From JANLSO01 sp031362405 (GTDB taxonomy: Bacteria; Actinomycetota; Thermoleophilia; Miltoncostaeales; Miltoncostaeaceae): DNA of 18,678 nt. This document shows positions 1 to 6,764 of the stretch, piece after piece (within the stretch, counting starts at the first letter, position 1; each line of letters opens with the position of its first letter). Below the pieces are notes generated by a model. The model did not search any database. It was not told the origin of the DNA and saw only the letters and a list, made by a program, of their open reading frames with translations. The position numbers were made by a program, and so were the translations under genes. The stretch covers positions 1 through 18,678 of the forward strand of contig JANLSO010000123.1 in the NCBI GenBank assembly GCA_031362405.1, in the 5' to 3' direction.

Positions 1-2
1 CC

Positions 3-38
3 GGGGGGCCGGGGGGGAGCCGGGTTGGGGTTGTTGGG
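3..38 (+). other. G-tract cluster, possible G-quadruplex
   Basis: Five runs of three or more G occur within 36 bases (3-8, 11-17, 22-24, 27-30, 36-38), with loops of 2 to 5 bases. This meets the usual G3+N1-7 pattern. It lies about 90 bases upstream of the permease start. It is followed by a perfect 14-base palindrome of six G, CG core and six C at 60-73. The first 128 bases hold no gene I can support. The region is at the window edge, so I cannot say whether it is a leader, a terminator of an upstream gene or an assembly-edge artefact. Confidence 0.4.
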
Positions 39-114
39 TTGCCCGAGCGGGTCGGCGCCGGGGGGCGCCCCCCTGCTCGGTTCGCTCGTCCCGTGGTTCG
101 TAGACCCCTTCCCG

Positions 115-121
115 AAGGAGG
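115..121 (+). promoter_or_regulatory. Shine-Dalgarno site deciding the permease start
   Basis: AAGGAGG lies 7 bases before the ATG at 129. This is the strongest ribosome binding site in the window. It argues that translation starts at 129 rather than at the in-frame ATG at 39, which lies in the G-rich leader and would add 30 low-complexity residues. Confidence 0.85.
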
Positions 122-128
122 ACATCTT

Positions 129-1196
129 ATGTCCGACCTGAGTGGCGGACCGGAAGTTGCGGTTGAAGCGACCGGTGCGTCATCCGCCGAGCAGTTCGTA
201 CGACGGGACAAGTCGCGTCTCGAGCGATTTCAGAGCTTTCTCCACCGGTACGAGGTCGGCTCGTCGCTGATCGTGCTGGCAATAACCCTCTTCGCCTTTA
301 GCCTGATTCACGGCAGGACGTTCCTCGATGCCGGGAACCAGTCGACGGTCTTGCAGCAGGTGATGTTCTTCGGGACGCTCGCGATCGCCCAGGCCATCGT
401 CATCCTGACCGCCGGCATCGACCTGTCGGTCGGCGTGATGGCGCTCCTTTCGATGGTGGTCATGGGCCGGCTTGCCGTCGATACCGGCCTCCCGGCATGG
501 CTCGCCATCCTGTGCGGCATCGGAGTCGGTGCCCTGTGCGGCCTGATTAACGGCGTCCTCGTGATCGGTTTCAAGCTCTCGCCGTTCATCGCCACCCTCG
601 GTACGTTCGCCGCGTACGGGGCCCTGGTGCTCTATGTATCTGAGAGCCAGACGATCGGGATCTTCGACCTCGAAGAGAAGGCGCCGTTCCTCAAGTGGAC
701 GGGGGAATCCATCACGATCGGTGGGTTCATCATCAACCCTGGGCTCATCATAATGCTCGGCCTGTTCGCGATCGCCTGGTACGCGCTGAAATGGACTGCG
801 TGGGGGCGACACGTGTACGCCGTGGGAGCCGATCCTCAGGCGGCGCGCCTCGTTGGTATTCGTACCGATCGCGTACTCCTATCGGTGTACATCGTCGCGG
901 GCGTGATCTGTGGCATCGCCGGGTGGATCGCCATCGGCCGCTTCGGTTCGGTGAGCCCGCAGTCAGGGGTCGACGCCAACCTCGACTCGATCACGGCGGT
1001 GGTGATCGGCGGCATCAGCCTCTTCGGAGGACGCGGCGCCATCGTGGGCGCTTTGATCGGCGCGGTGATCGTCGGCTTCGTGCGCAACGGCCTCGCCCTG
1101 ACAAACTTGGAAGTGCTCTGGCAGAGCTTCGCGGTCGGCGCATTGATTCTCGTCGCCGTAGCCGCCGACAACTGGATTCGGAGGGTGAAGGCATGA
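129..1196 (+). CDS. sugar ABC transporter permease, RbsC/XylH type
   Basis: This 355-residue polytopic inner-membrane protein belongs to the BPD_transp_2 family (ribose/xylose/fructose permeases). It should form the membrane channel of a CUT2-class sugar importer. Visible hallmarks are GIDLSVG at about residues 96-102, the following small-residue helices with an NG turn and SPFIATLGT, the cytoplasmic coupling region WGRHVYAVGADPQAARLVGI at about 225-244, and a glycine-rich C-terminal segment (VVIGGISLFGGRGAIVGAL). Many hydrophobic helices are evident. The start is set by AAGGAGG at 115-121. The stop overlaps the ATPase start (ATGA), so the two are translationally coupled. The matching solute-binding protein is absent from the window. 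The substrate cannot be read from sequence; the neighbours suggest a sugar or polyol imported unphosphorylated. Confidence 0.93.
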   Translation: MSDLSGGPEVAVEATGASSAEQFVRRDKSRLERFQSFLHRYEVGSSLIVLAITLFAFSLIHGRTFLDAGNQSTVLQQVMFFGTLAIAQAIVILTAGIDLSVGVMALLSMVVMGRLAVDTGLPAWLAILCGIGVGALCGLINGVLVIGFKLSPFIATLGTFAAYGALVLYVSESQTIGIFDLEEKAPFLKWTGESITIGGFIINPGLIIMLGLFAIAWYALKWTAWGRHVYAVGADPQAARLVGIRTDRVLLSVYIVAGVICGIAGWIAIGRFGSVSPQSGVDANLDSITAVVIGGISLFGGRGAIVGALIGAVIVGFVRNGLALTNLEVLWQSFAVGALILVAVAADNWIRRVKA

Positions 1197-2002
1197 GCAC
1201 CACATCCACCGTCACCCCGGTTCTCGAAGCCCGTGGCCTCGTCAAGCTGTACGGGAGCGTCGTCGCTCTCGACGGCGCTGACTTCGACATCCTGCCCGGC
1301 GAGATCGTCGGGGTCATCGGAGACAACGGGGCCGGCAAGTCGACTCTCATCAAGGCGCTGTCGGGTGCCGTCCAGCCGGACGAGGGCGAGATTCTCCTCG
1401 ATGGCCAGCCGGTGAAGTTCAAGAACCCCGTGGAGGCGCGCAGCCTCGGCATCGAGACGGTCCACCAGACCCTCGCCGTCGCGCCGTCACTCGATATCTC
1501 GACCAACCTCTATCTCGGCCGCGAGCGTCGGCGCAGGGGTTTGCTCGGAAGCGTGTTTCGCATGCTCGACAAGTCGGGCATGGATGCCGATGCCGCCAAG
1601 CACATGAACGATCTCGGCATTTTGACGGTGCAGGACATCCGCCAACCGGTGGAGACCCTGTCGGGTGGCCAGCGGCAGGGCGTTTCGGTGGCCCGGGCCG
1701 CCGCATTCGGCAGCAAAGTGGTGATCATGGACGAGCCGACCGCCGCGCTCGGCGTGAAAGAGTCACGCCGCGTCCTCGACCTGATCGCCGACGTCCGCTC
1801 GCGCGGGCTTCCCATTGTGCTGATCAGCCACAATATGCCGCATATCTTTGAGCTCGCCGATCGGATCCACATCCATCGCCTCGGCCGCAGGGCGGCCATC
1901 GTCACGCCAAAGTCGCACACGATGTCGGAAGCGGTGGCGATCATGACCGGGGCGATGACCGTCGACGACGTCACGAACGCGCAGAGGGCTGCCGGCACCT
2001 GA
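1193..2002 (+). CDS. sugar ABC transporter ATP-binding protein, single NBD
   Basis: This 269-residue cytoplasmic ATPase energises the upstream permease. Seen directly: Walker A GDNGAGKST (43-51), Q-loop Q92, signature LSGGQ (156-160), Walker B VVIMDE (176-181) and switch histidine H213 in ISHN. The region around 108-130 (LGRERRRRGLLGSVFRMLDK) is typical of sugar-importer ATPases. It has one nucleotide-binding domain, whereas RbsA/XylG/MglA-type proteins have two in tandem. It should therefore act as a homodimer, as in FrcA-like systems. All catalytic motifs are intact. It overlaps the permease by 4 bases. Its TGA shares one base with the ATG of the regulator gene downstream. Confidence 0.93.
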   Translation: MSTTSTVTPVLEARGLVKLYGSVVALDGADFDILPGEIVGVIGDNGAGKSTLIKALSGAVQPDEGEILLDGQPVKFKNPVEARSLGIETVHQTLAVAPSLDISTNLYLGRERRRRGLLGSVFRMLDKSGMDADAAKHMNDLGILTVQDIRQPVETLSGGQRQGVSVARAAAFGSKVVIMDEPTAALGVKESRRVLDLIADVRSRGLPIVLISHNMPHIFELADRIHIHRLGRRAAIVTPKSHTMSEAVAIMTGAMTVDDVTNAQRAAGT

Positions 2003-2775
2003 TGGCCGAGGTCATGTTCGCCCACGAGCGGCGTCAGCAGATCGTCGCTCAGGCGCGCCGTGAGGGTCGCGTCACGGTGACGGATCTCGCCCTTGACCTC
2101 GCGGTCACGACGGAGACGATCCGGCGTGACCTCGGCCAGCTCGAGGCGGCCGGGTACGTTCGGCGCGTACACGGCGGGGCAATCTCGATCGAGCGCAACA
2201 GCCTCGAGCCGGCCGTGCTCGAGCGGTCGCTCAGCAACGTCTCCGAGAAGGGAAGAATCGCCCGCCGAGCGCTGGAGGAGGTCCCTGAGTCGGGGGCGAT
2301 CTTCCTCGACGCCGGAACCACGACCGGTGCCCTTGCTGACCTCATGACCGGCGGACCCGGCCTCACCGTCGTGACCCACTCGCTGACGATCGGTCTCACC
2401 TTGGCCGGTCGAAACGGCGCGACGATCCTGATGCCCGGAGGCGAGCTGCGCGGGCCGACCCTCGCGACGGTCGGCCCGTGGGCCGAGCACCACATCGCCT
2501 CGATTTCGGTCGATGTGGCGTTCATCGCGACGAACGGACTATCGCTGGCGCGGGGGCTCACCACGCCCAACCACGTGGAGGCGGAGATCAAGCGTCTGAT
2601 CGTCGCGTCGGCTCCCCGGGTCGTGCTACTGGCAGATCACACCAAGCACGGGCGCGAGCACTTCGAGAGCTTTGCCGAGCTCTCCGACGTCGACCTCTTG
2701 ATCACCGATAGCGGCCTCGACCCCGCCGCAGCCGCGGAACTCATTGCGGCCGGTGTGGACGTAGAACGCGTGTGA
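2002..2775 (+). CDS. DeoR-family transcriptional regulator
   Basis: This 257-residue DNA-binding regulator is the likely sugar-phosphate-responsive repressor of its own operon. The N-terminal winged helix-turn-helix covers about 10-60, with the DeoR signature region VTVTDLALDLAVTTETIRRDL (25-45) and YVRRVHGGA. The C-terminal DeoRC sensor domain has the phosphate-binding stretch FLDAGTTT (101-108) and ADHTKHG near the end. DeoR-family members generally sense phosphorylated sugars, which fits the PfkB kinase encoded next. The start at 2002 (TGATG overlap) is preferred; an in-frame ATG at 2014 is an alternative. The stop overlaps the kinase GTG start by 4 bases. I see no convincing operator in the 128 bases before the operon. 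Confidence 0.92.
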   Translation: MAEVMFAHERRQQIVAQARREGRVTVTDLALDLAVTTETIRRDLGQLEAAGYVRRVHGGAISIERNSLEPAVLERSLSNVSEKGRIARRALEEVPESGAIFLDAGTTTGALADLMTGGPGLTVVTHSLTIGLTLAGRNGATILMPGGELRGPTLATVGPWAEHHIASISVDVAFIATNGLSLARGLTTPNHVEAEIKRLIVASAPRVVLLADHTKHGREHFESFAELSDVDLLITDSGLDPAAAAELIAAGVDVERV

Positions 2776-3704
2776 TCACGACCGTGACGATGAATCCGAG
2801 CTTCGATCTCACGATGGAGGTGCCGAGTATCGAGATCGGGGCGCTCAGCCGCGCCACCGGCGAACGAATCGAGGCGGCCGGCAAGGGGGTCAACGTCTCG
2901 CGAGCGCTTGCCGCGCACGGCATCCCCACACGCGCCGTGGCGCCGATCGGCCCTCCGGCGACCGCGCGCCGCTACCGGGAGCTGCTCGATGCCGAGGCCG
3001 TCCTCGAGGTAATCCCGATCTTCGGACGCATTCGCACGAACGTCTCGATCGTCACCCCGGCGGGTGTTGTCACAAAGGTCAACGGCCCCGGCCCGAGCTA
3101 CGACGCCGCGGCGCTTGATCGGGTGATGACCGCGATCATGGCCGCCGTCGCCGGAAGCGCGTGGGTTGTTCTAGCGGGAAGCCTCCCGCCCGGCGTGCCA
3201 CCCGACGTCTACATCGAGCTGATCCGCGCGTCGCAGGCCCTCGGGTGCCGGGTGGCTCTTGATGCCGCTGGAGACGCCCTGCGCCATGGTGTCTCGGCGG
3301 GCCCCGACCTCGTCAAGCCGAACCGGATCGAGCTGGGCGACCTCTACGGATCGCCGATCGCGACCGTCGACGACGCCGAGCGTGCCTCGCGTGCTCTGCT
3401 CGACATCGGCGTGGGCGGGGTCCTCGCTTCCCTGGGGCCCGACGGAGCCCTGCTGGTGCGCGCCGACACCTGCTACCACGCCTGCGTTGCCCCGCGGGCG
3501 GTCGAAAGCCCGGTGGGTGCCGGTGACGCCCTGCTTGCGGGGTTCCTTGCCAACGAGCTCGATGATCCCGAAGGCCTGCGCCGTGCCGTCGGTTGGGGCA
3601 CAGCGGCATGCCGCCTGCCCGGTAGCCGGGTACCCGGGCCCGACGACGTTGATCTACGGGAGGTTCAGATGACCATGCGCCCCACTCCGGTGGCCGGGAT
3701 ATGA
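2772..3704 (+). CDS. PfkB-family kinase, 1-phosphofructokinase/tagatose-6-phosphate kinase-like
   Basis: This 310-residue cytoplasmic sugar kinase is of the PfkB (ribokinase) fold. It opens with ITTVTMNPSFDLTMEV, the 1-phosphofructokinase/LacC opening. Next come PfkB signature 1 AGKGVNVSRAL (36-46), LAGSLPPGVP (134-143), KPN (182-184) and signature 2 PVGAGDALLAGF (247-258), with catalytic base D252. The length matches FruK/LacC. In PTS systems these enzymes phosphorylate fructose-1-phosphate or tagatose-6-phosphate. Here the neighbours are an ABC importer and two dehydrogenases, so the true substrate may be a free ketose or another phosphosugar. Exact specificity is not deducible. The GTG start overlaps the deoR stop (GTGTGA), and the stop overlaps the next ATG (ATGA). 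Confidence 0.9.
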   Translation: MITTVTMNPSFDLTMEVPSIEIGALSRATGERIEAAGKGVNVSRALAAHGIPTRAVAPIGPPATARRYRELLDAEAVLEVIPIFGRIRTNVSIVTPAGVVTKVNGPGPSYDAAALDRVMTAIMAAVAGSAWVVLAGSLPPGVPPDVYIELIRASQALGCRVALDAAGDALRHGVSAGPDLVKPNRIELGDLYGSPIATVDDAERASRALLDIGVGGVLASLGPDGALLVRADTCYHACVAPRAVESPVGAGDALLAGFLANELDDPEGLRRAVGWGTAACRLPGSRVPGPDDVDLREVQMTMRPTPVAGI

Positions 3705-4417
3705 ATGGACCGAATATGACGTCACTCGACGGGCGAGTTGCCCTGGTCACCGGAGGCAGCCGCGGCATCGGAGCGGCGGTTGTCGGCCGCCTTGCCGCGG
3801 CGGGAGCCCGTGTTGCCGCTCTCTCGCGTGGAGGCGGAGATCCGGGGGTCGCCGGCGCGCTCGCGATTCGCTGCGACGTGCGCGACCGGGAAGATGTCGC
3901 GGCGGCCGTGGAGAAAACGGTCAGCCACTTCGGCGGCCTCGACATCGTCGTACCGAACGCGGGCGTGGGCAGCTACGGCCCGTTTCATCTGCTCACGTCG
4001 TACGACATCGACGAAATGATCGACGTCAACGTCAAGGGGACCCTCCACATCCTGCAGGCAACGGTGCCTCACCTGATGCGCAGCGACGCCGGCGACGTGG
4101 TGATTGTCGCGTCCGAAGCAGGGCGGCGCGGTTTGCCCGGGGAGGCGGTCTACTGCGCGTCGAAGTTCGCCCAGGTCGGTCTGGGACGGGCGCTCGACCA
4201 TGAGCTTCGCGAGCACGGCGTACGGTGCACCAACCTGTGTCCGGGGGGCGTGGCCACCGGCTTCGCGTTCGGGCACGGGCGCCAACCCGAGGATGAGATC
4301 GGAATGATGACCGCCGCGGAGGTTGCCGACGTTGTTTTGTTCGCCGTGACCCGGCCGCGTGGAGTGCGGCTGCTAGAGATCGCCCTGCGGCCCATGACGG
4401 AGTCGTCATGGGGGTGA
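3701..4417 (+). CDS. short-chain dehydrogenase/reductase (SDR)
   Basis: This 238-residue classical SDR is an NAD(P)-dependent alcohol/polyol or carbonyl oxidoreductase. Seen directly: cofactor motif TGGSRGIG (17-24), NAG (86-88), and the catalytic tetrad N110, S138, Y151 and K155 in the YCASK context, followed by CPGGVATGF. An Arg after beta-strand 2 (LSR, residue 43) favours NADP(H), by family rule rather than proof. ATG 3701 overlaps the kinase stop. A second in-frame ATG at 3716 (MTSLDGRVALVTGG) is also plausible. It sits between a sugar kinase and a Gfo/Idh dehydrogenase, so a role in oxidising a polyol or sugar, or in epimerising it with its partner, is reasonable inference. Confidence 0.92.
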   Translation: MNGPNMTSLDGRVALVTGGSRGIGAAVVGRLAAAGARVAALSRGGGDPGVAGALAIRCDVRDREDVAAAVEKTVSHFGGLDIVVPNAGVGSYGPFHLLTSYDIDEMIDVNVKGTLHILQATVPHLMRSDAGDVVIVASEAGRRGLPGEAVYCASKFAQVGLGRALDHELREHGVRCTNLCPGGVATGFAFGHGRQPEDEIGMMTAAEVADVVLFAVTRPRGVRLLEIALRPMTESSWG

Positions 4418-5388
4418 GGTGGGGCATTCTTTCGACCGCGGCCATTGGCGAGCTGGTACTCGCTGGTGCGCGGGCTTCGGACCGCGTCCAGGTGGTTGCG
4501 GTCGCGAGCCGGGAATTTCGTCGTGCACGCCGGTACGCGCTCGCCAACGGCATCGAGCGCGCCCACGGGACGTACCAGGCTCTTCTTGATGACACGGATG
4601 TCGAGGCTGTCTACATCCCACTCCCCAACTCTCAGCATGTCGGTTGGACGCGCCGGGCCCTCGACGCCGGCAAGCACGTGCTCGTCGAGAAGCCGTTCAG
4701 CCGGAACGCGGCCGACGTCGCCGAGGTGTGCGAGCTCGCCGACCGTAAGGGACTCGTCCTCGCCGAGGGCTTCATGTGGCGTCACCACCCTCAGACGGCG
4801 CGCGTCGCGGAGCTCGTGCGCGAGGGGGCAATTGGTACTCTGCGAGTCGTGCGGGCCGCCTTCAGCATCCCGTTAGAGCAGCTTCGGGGTGCCGATGACA
4901 CACGCTTCGATCCCGTGCTGGATGGGGGCAGCCTGATGGACGTCGGCTGCTATTGCGTCAGTGCCATTCGCCTGATTAGCGGGGCCGAGCCGGCGAGGGT
5001 CAGCGGCGAGCAGGTGCTCAGTGCTCGGGGAGTCGACGTGGTCTTCGCGGCCACGATGCGGATGGATAACGGCGTGCTCGGCCAGTTCGAGTGCGGGTTC
5101 CTGACTCCCCATCGCTACGGCCTGGAGATCGTCGGTGAGGAGGCATCGCTGTTTCTCGGCGACCCTTGGCACTGTCGCGAGCCCGTCATCGAGGTGCGCT
5201 ACGGCGACCGGGTCGAGCGGATCGTGGTCGAGCATGCCGATTCGTATCGGCTCCAGATGGAGGCCGTCGGCGATGCGATCCGAGGGTGGTCGACCTTGAT
5301 GGCGGGCACCGACGATGCGCGTGCTCAGGCTCGGGCCATCGAGACGCTCTACCTCTCTGCGGAGTCGGGGCGAACCATCGAGCTGTAG
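4408..5388 (+). CDS. Gfo/Idh/MocA-family oxidoreductase
   Basis: This 326-residue two-domain NAD(P)-dependent dehydrogenase overlaps the SDR gene by 10 bases. The Rossmann domain begins VRWGILSTAAIG and ends with the family EKP motif at 94-96 (K95). GFMWRHHPQ (121-129) and GGSLMDVGCY (173-182, with D178 and Y182) resemble the glucose-fructose oxidoreductase / dihydrodiol dehydrogenase / NADP D-xylose dehydrogenase branch. In that branch Lys, Asp and Tyr at these places are catalytic. The likely reaction is oxidation of a cyclic sugar or sugar-like diol; the substrate is unknown. It is the last gene of the operon and is followed by a hairpin at 5402-5438. Confidence 0.92.
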   Translation: MGVRWGILSTAAIGELVLAGARASDRVQVVAVASREFRRARRYALANGIERAHGTYQALLDDTDVEAVYIPLPNSQHVGWTRRALDAGKHVLVEKPFSRNAADVAEVCELADRKGLVLAEGFMWRHHPQTARVAELVREGAIGTLRVVRAAFSIPLEQLRGADDTRFDPVLDGGSLMDVGCYCVSAIRLISGAEPARVSGEQVLSARGVDVVFAATMRMDNGVLGQFECGFLTPHRYGLEIVGEEASLFLGDPWHCREPVIEVRYGDRVERIVVEHADSYRLQMEAVGDAIRGWSTLMAGTDDARAQARAIETLYLSAESGRTIEL

Positions 5389-5401
5389 GGGAATCGCCAC
5401 C

Positions 5402-5438
5402 GACGGCGACCCATTGCCTTCCAGCGTGGGTCGCCGTC
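5402..5438. terminator. hairpin between convergent genes, probable bidirectional terminator
   Basis: A perfect 12-base inverted repeat, GACGGCGACCCA at 5402-5413 and TGGGTCGCCGTC at 5427-5438, has a 13-base loop. It lies between the sugar operon stop (5388) and the nitroreductase stop (5467 on the minus strand). There is no T tract, as is common for actinobacterial terminators. Confidence 0.65.
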
Positions 5439-5466
5439 AGTGAAGCCGCGCCAGGGGAGCCGCGGC

Positions 5467-6504
5467 CTAGCTGAGGTACTTGGACGTATCCAAGCCCCGT
5501 TCTTTCATGATGCGCGCGAACGTTTCGCGCATCTCCTCCGGGTAGTCGGGGAGCCCCCCCTTGTCGATTATCGACTGCGCGTGCTCCTTGATGCGGGGGC
5601 CGAAGTCCCAGTCGTCGTCGTTCATCAGGCGCTGAATCTCGCGCTCGGGCCATGAGACGCAGCCCGGTTCGCGACCGAACCTTTCGGCCATCGCGTCGAG
5701 CTCATCCATCCGGCCGGGAAGCGGCGCCTGCTCTTGGATCATGCCCTTGGCCTTCAACAGATCGTCGACGGTCGGGTCGGGCATGTAGGGCGTGCCGAAG
5801 GCGTCCTTGTGGAACAGCTTCTCGAACTTCAGGCGTGGCCGCTGGCCACCGGCCTTCTCGCCTTCGAGCGGGTAGCCAAGAACGTGCGCCCAGGTGAACT
5901 TGTAGTGCGACGGGTAGCCGAAGACCTTGTCGATCCCGCCCGGCTTGCGTCCGAACGCGATGAGACTCTGGCCGAGGCCGAGTGCCTGGCCGGCCATCAT
6001 CGCCTGGGATACGGCAAGTCCCGTCTCGAAGCGCAGCAGCTGGTCGGTGCGCTCTTCGGGAAAGCTCATAAGGCGCGGGATCGTTTGGGTCATCGAGAAC
6101 TCGTAGTTCCAGCCGTGGTACTTCGTCAGCGCTCCCGATAGCGCGAGCGTCGACAGGCCGTCGTTCGCGCGGCCGTACCAGGCGTTGAGATTCGTCAGCC
6201 AGAAGATGATGTGCGAGCTCTGGTTGATGATCTGGACGTTGAAGCCGGAGACGCACTCCTCGATTTCGTCCCAGAGGTCCGTGGTGTCCTTGCTGACGAC
6301 GATCGCCTCGGTGGCGTTGATGTTGCCCTGGCATGACGCCAGGCGCGCGGCCTGGAGGACGGCCTGGATCTTCCAGTCTTCGACCTTCTTGTCGGGGTCG
6401 TAATACCGGATTGTGCGGCGGTTACCGATGGCGGTGAGAACGGGCACGTCGGGGATGTGATCCGCCGAGGCCGGGATGGTCGCCGTTGCTGCGGAGCTGG
6501 ACAT
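5467..6504 (-). CDS. nitroreductase-family protein with extended C-terminus
   Basis: This 345-residue flavoprotein-like product has family features: IGNRRTIRYYDPDKK (26-40, the N-terminal FMN-phosphate arginine region), AVLQAARLASCQGNINATEAIVV (48-70), AGQALGLGQSLIAFG (171-185) and HVLGYP (207-212). The usual family length is about 180-230 residues. This one has extra material between about 71 and 160, and an acidic, helical extension after about 230. The start ATG 6504 is chosen because AGGAG precedes it by 6 bases. The in-frame ATG at 6522 lacks a ribosome site and sits close to the predicted transcript start. The reaction is presumably FMN-dependent and NAD(P)H-linked reduction or oxidation of a small molecule; the substrate is unknown. 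It is divergent from the chemoreceptor gene. Confidence 0.85.
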   Translation of the reverse strand: MSSSAATATIPASADHIPDVPVLTAIGNRRTIRYYDPDKKVEDWKIQAVLQAARLASCQGNINATEAIVVSKDTTDLWDEIEECVSGFNVQIINQSSHIIFWLTNLNAWYGRANDGLSTLALSGALTKYHGWNYEFSMTQTIPRLMSFPEERTDQLLRFETGLAVSQAMMAGQALGLGQSLIAFGRKPGGIDKVFGYPSHYKFTWAHVLGYPLEGEKAGGQRPRLKFEKLFHKDAFGTPYMPDPTVDDLLKAKGMIQEQAPLPGRMDELDAMAERFGREPGCVSWPEREIQRLMNDDDWDFGPRIKEHAQSIIDKGGLPDYPEEMRETFARIMKERGLDTSKYLS

Positions 6505-6565
6505 CGAGGTCTCCTGGGTCATCGCGCCCCGTCGTGCGGGGCTATCGGGCGTCGTTATACTGCTA

Positions 6566-6594
6566 TTAATAACCGGATTTCTAAATCTGGTCAA
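6566..6594 (-). promoter_or_regulatory. predicted sigma70-type promoter of the nitroreductase gene
   Basis: Reading the minus strand, TTGACC (6589-6594) is separated by exactly 17 bases from TATTAA (6566-6571). This gives a transcript start near 6559 and a leader of about 55 bases before ATG 6504. The region is clearly AT-richer than the rest of the window. This is inferred from consensus only. Confidence 0.6.
6573..6590. promoter_or_regulatory. candidate operator, 18-base dyad inside the nitroreductase promoter
   Basis: CCGGATTTCTAAATCTGG is an 18-base palindrome matching at 7 of 8 half-site positions, with only position 3 unpaired. It occupies the spacer between -10 and -35 and touches the -35 element. 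A bound repressor would block RNA polymerase. The size and placement suit TetR- or MarR-type dimers. No such regulator gene is in the window. Confidence 0.5.
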
Positions 6595-6682
6595 TACGAG
6601 CCTGTAACGGAGATCGGCTCGGGCGATGTACGGGGCATACGAGTCTCCACGCCTGATCTCGTGCGGATCGCACAGCAACCAC

Positions 6683-6709
6683 TTGATTTCGCCACCGCAC
6701 CGCCGATAG
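6683..6709 (+). promoter_or_regulatory. possible sigma28 (FliA/SigD/WhiG)-type promoter of the chemoreceptor gene
   Basis: GCCGATAG at 6702-6709 matches 7 of 8 bases of the sigma28 -10 consensus GCCGATAA. It is 55 bases before ATG 6765. The -35 partner at the proper spacing (TTGATTTC, 6683-6690) is poor, matching about 4 of 8 bases of TAAAGTTT. Placement ahead of a chemotaxis gene is what raises the likelihood. Confidence 0.4.
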
Positions 6710-6764
6710 CAAGCCCGGGGCCGGGTGAAGGTCCCCACGAACCGTGACCGGGAGTCGGCGAGAA

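Noticed and set aside
39..128. N-terminal extension of the permease from the ATG at 39
   Set aside because: The extension is Arg/Pro/Gly low-complexity sequence over the G-rich leader, while AAGGAGG precedes ATG 129 at ideal spacing.
1510..2493. 327-codon open frame on the minus strand across the ATPase and regulator genes
   Set aside because: It mirrors two well-supported + strand genes with intact motifs. High GC produces long antisense frames, and its translation matches no family.
6505..6738. Longer nitroreductase starting at 6738 or 6522
   Set aside because: The promoter and dyad at 6566-6594 lie inside the longer frame. ATG 6504 has an AGGAG site and the others have none.
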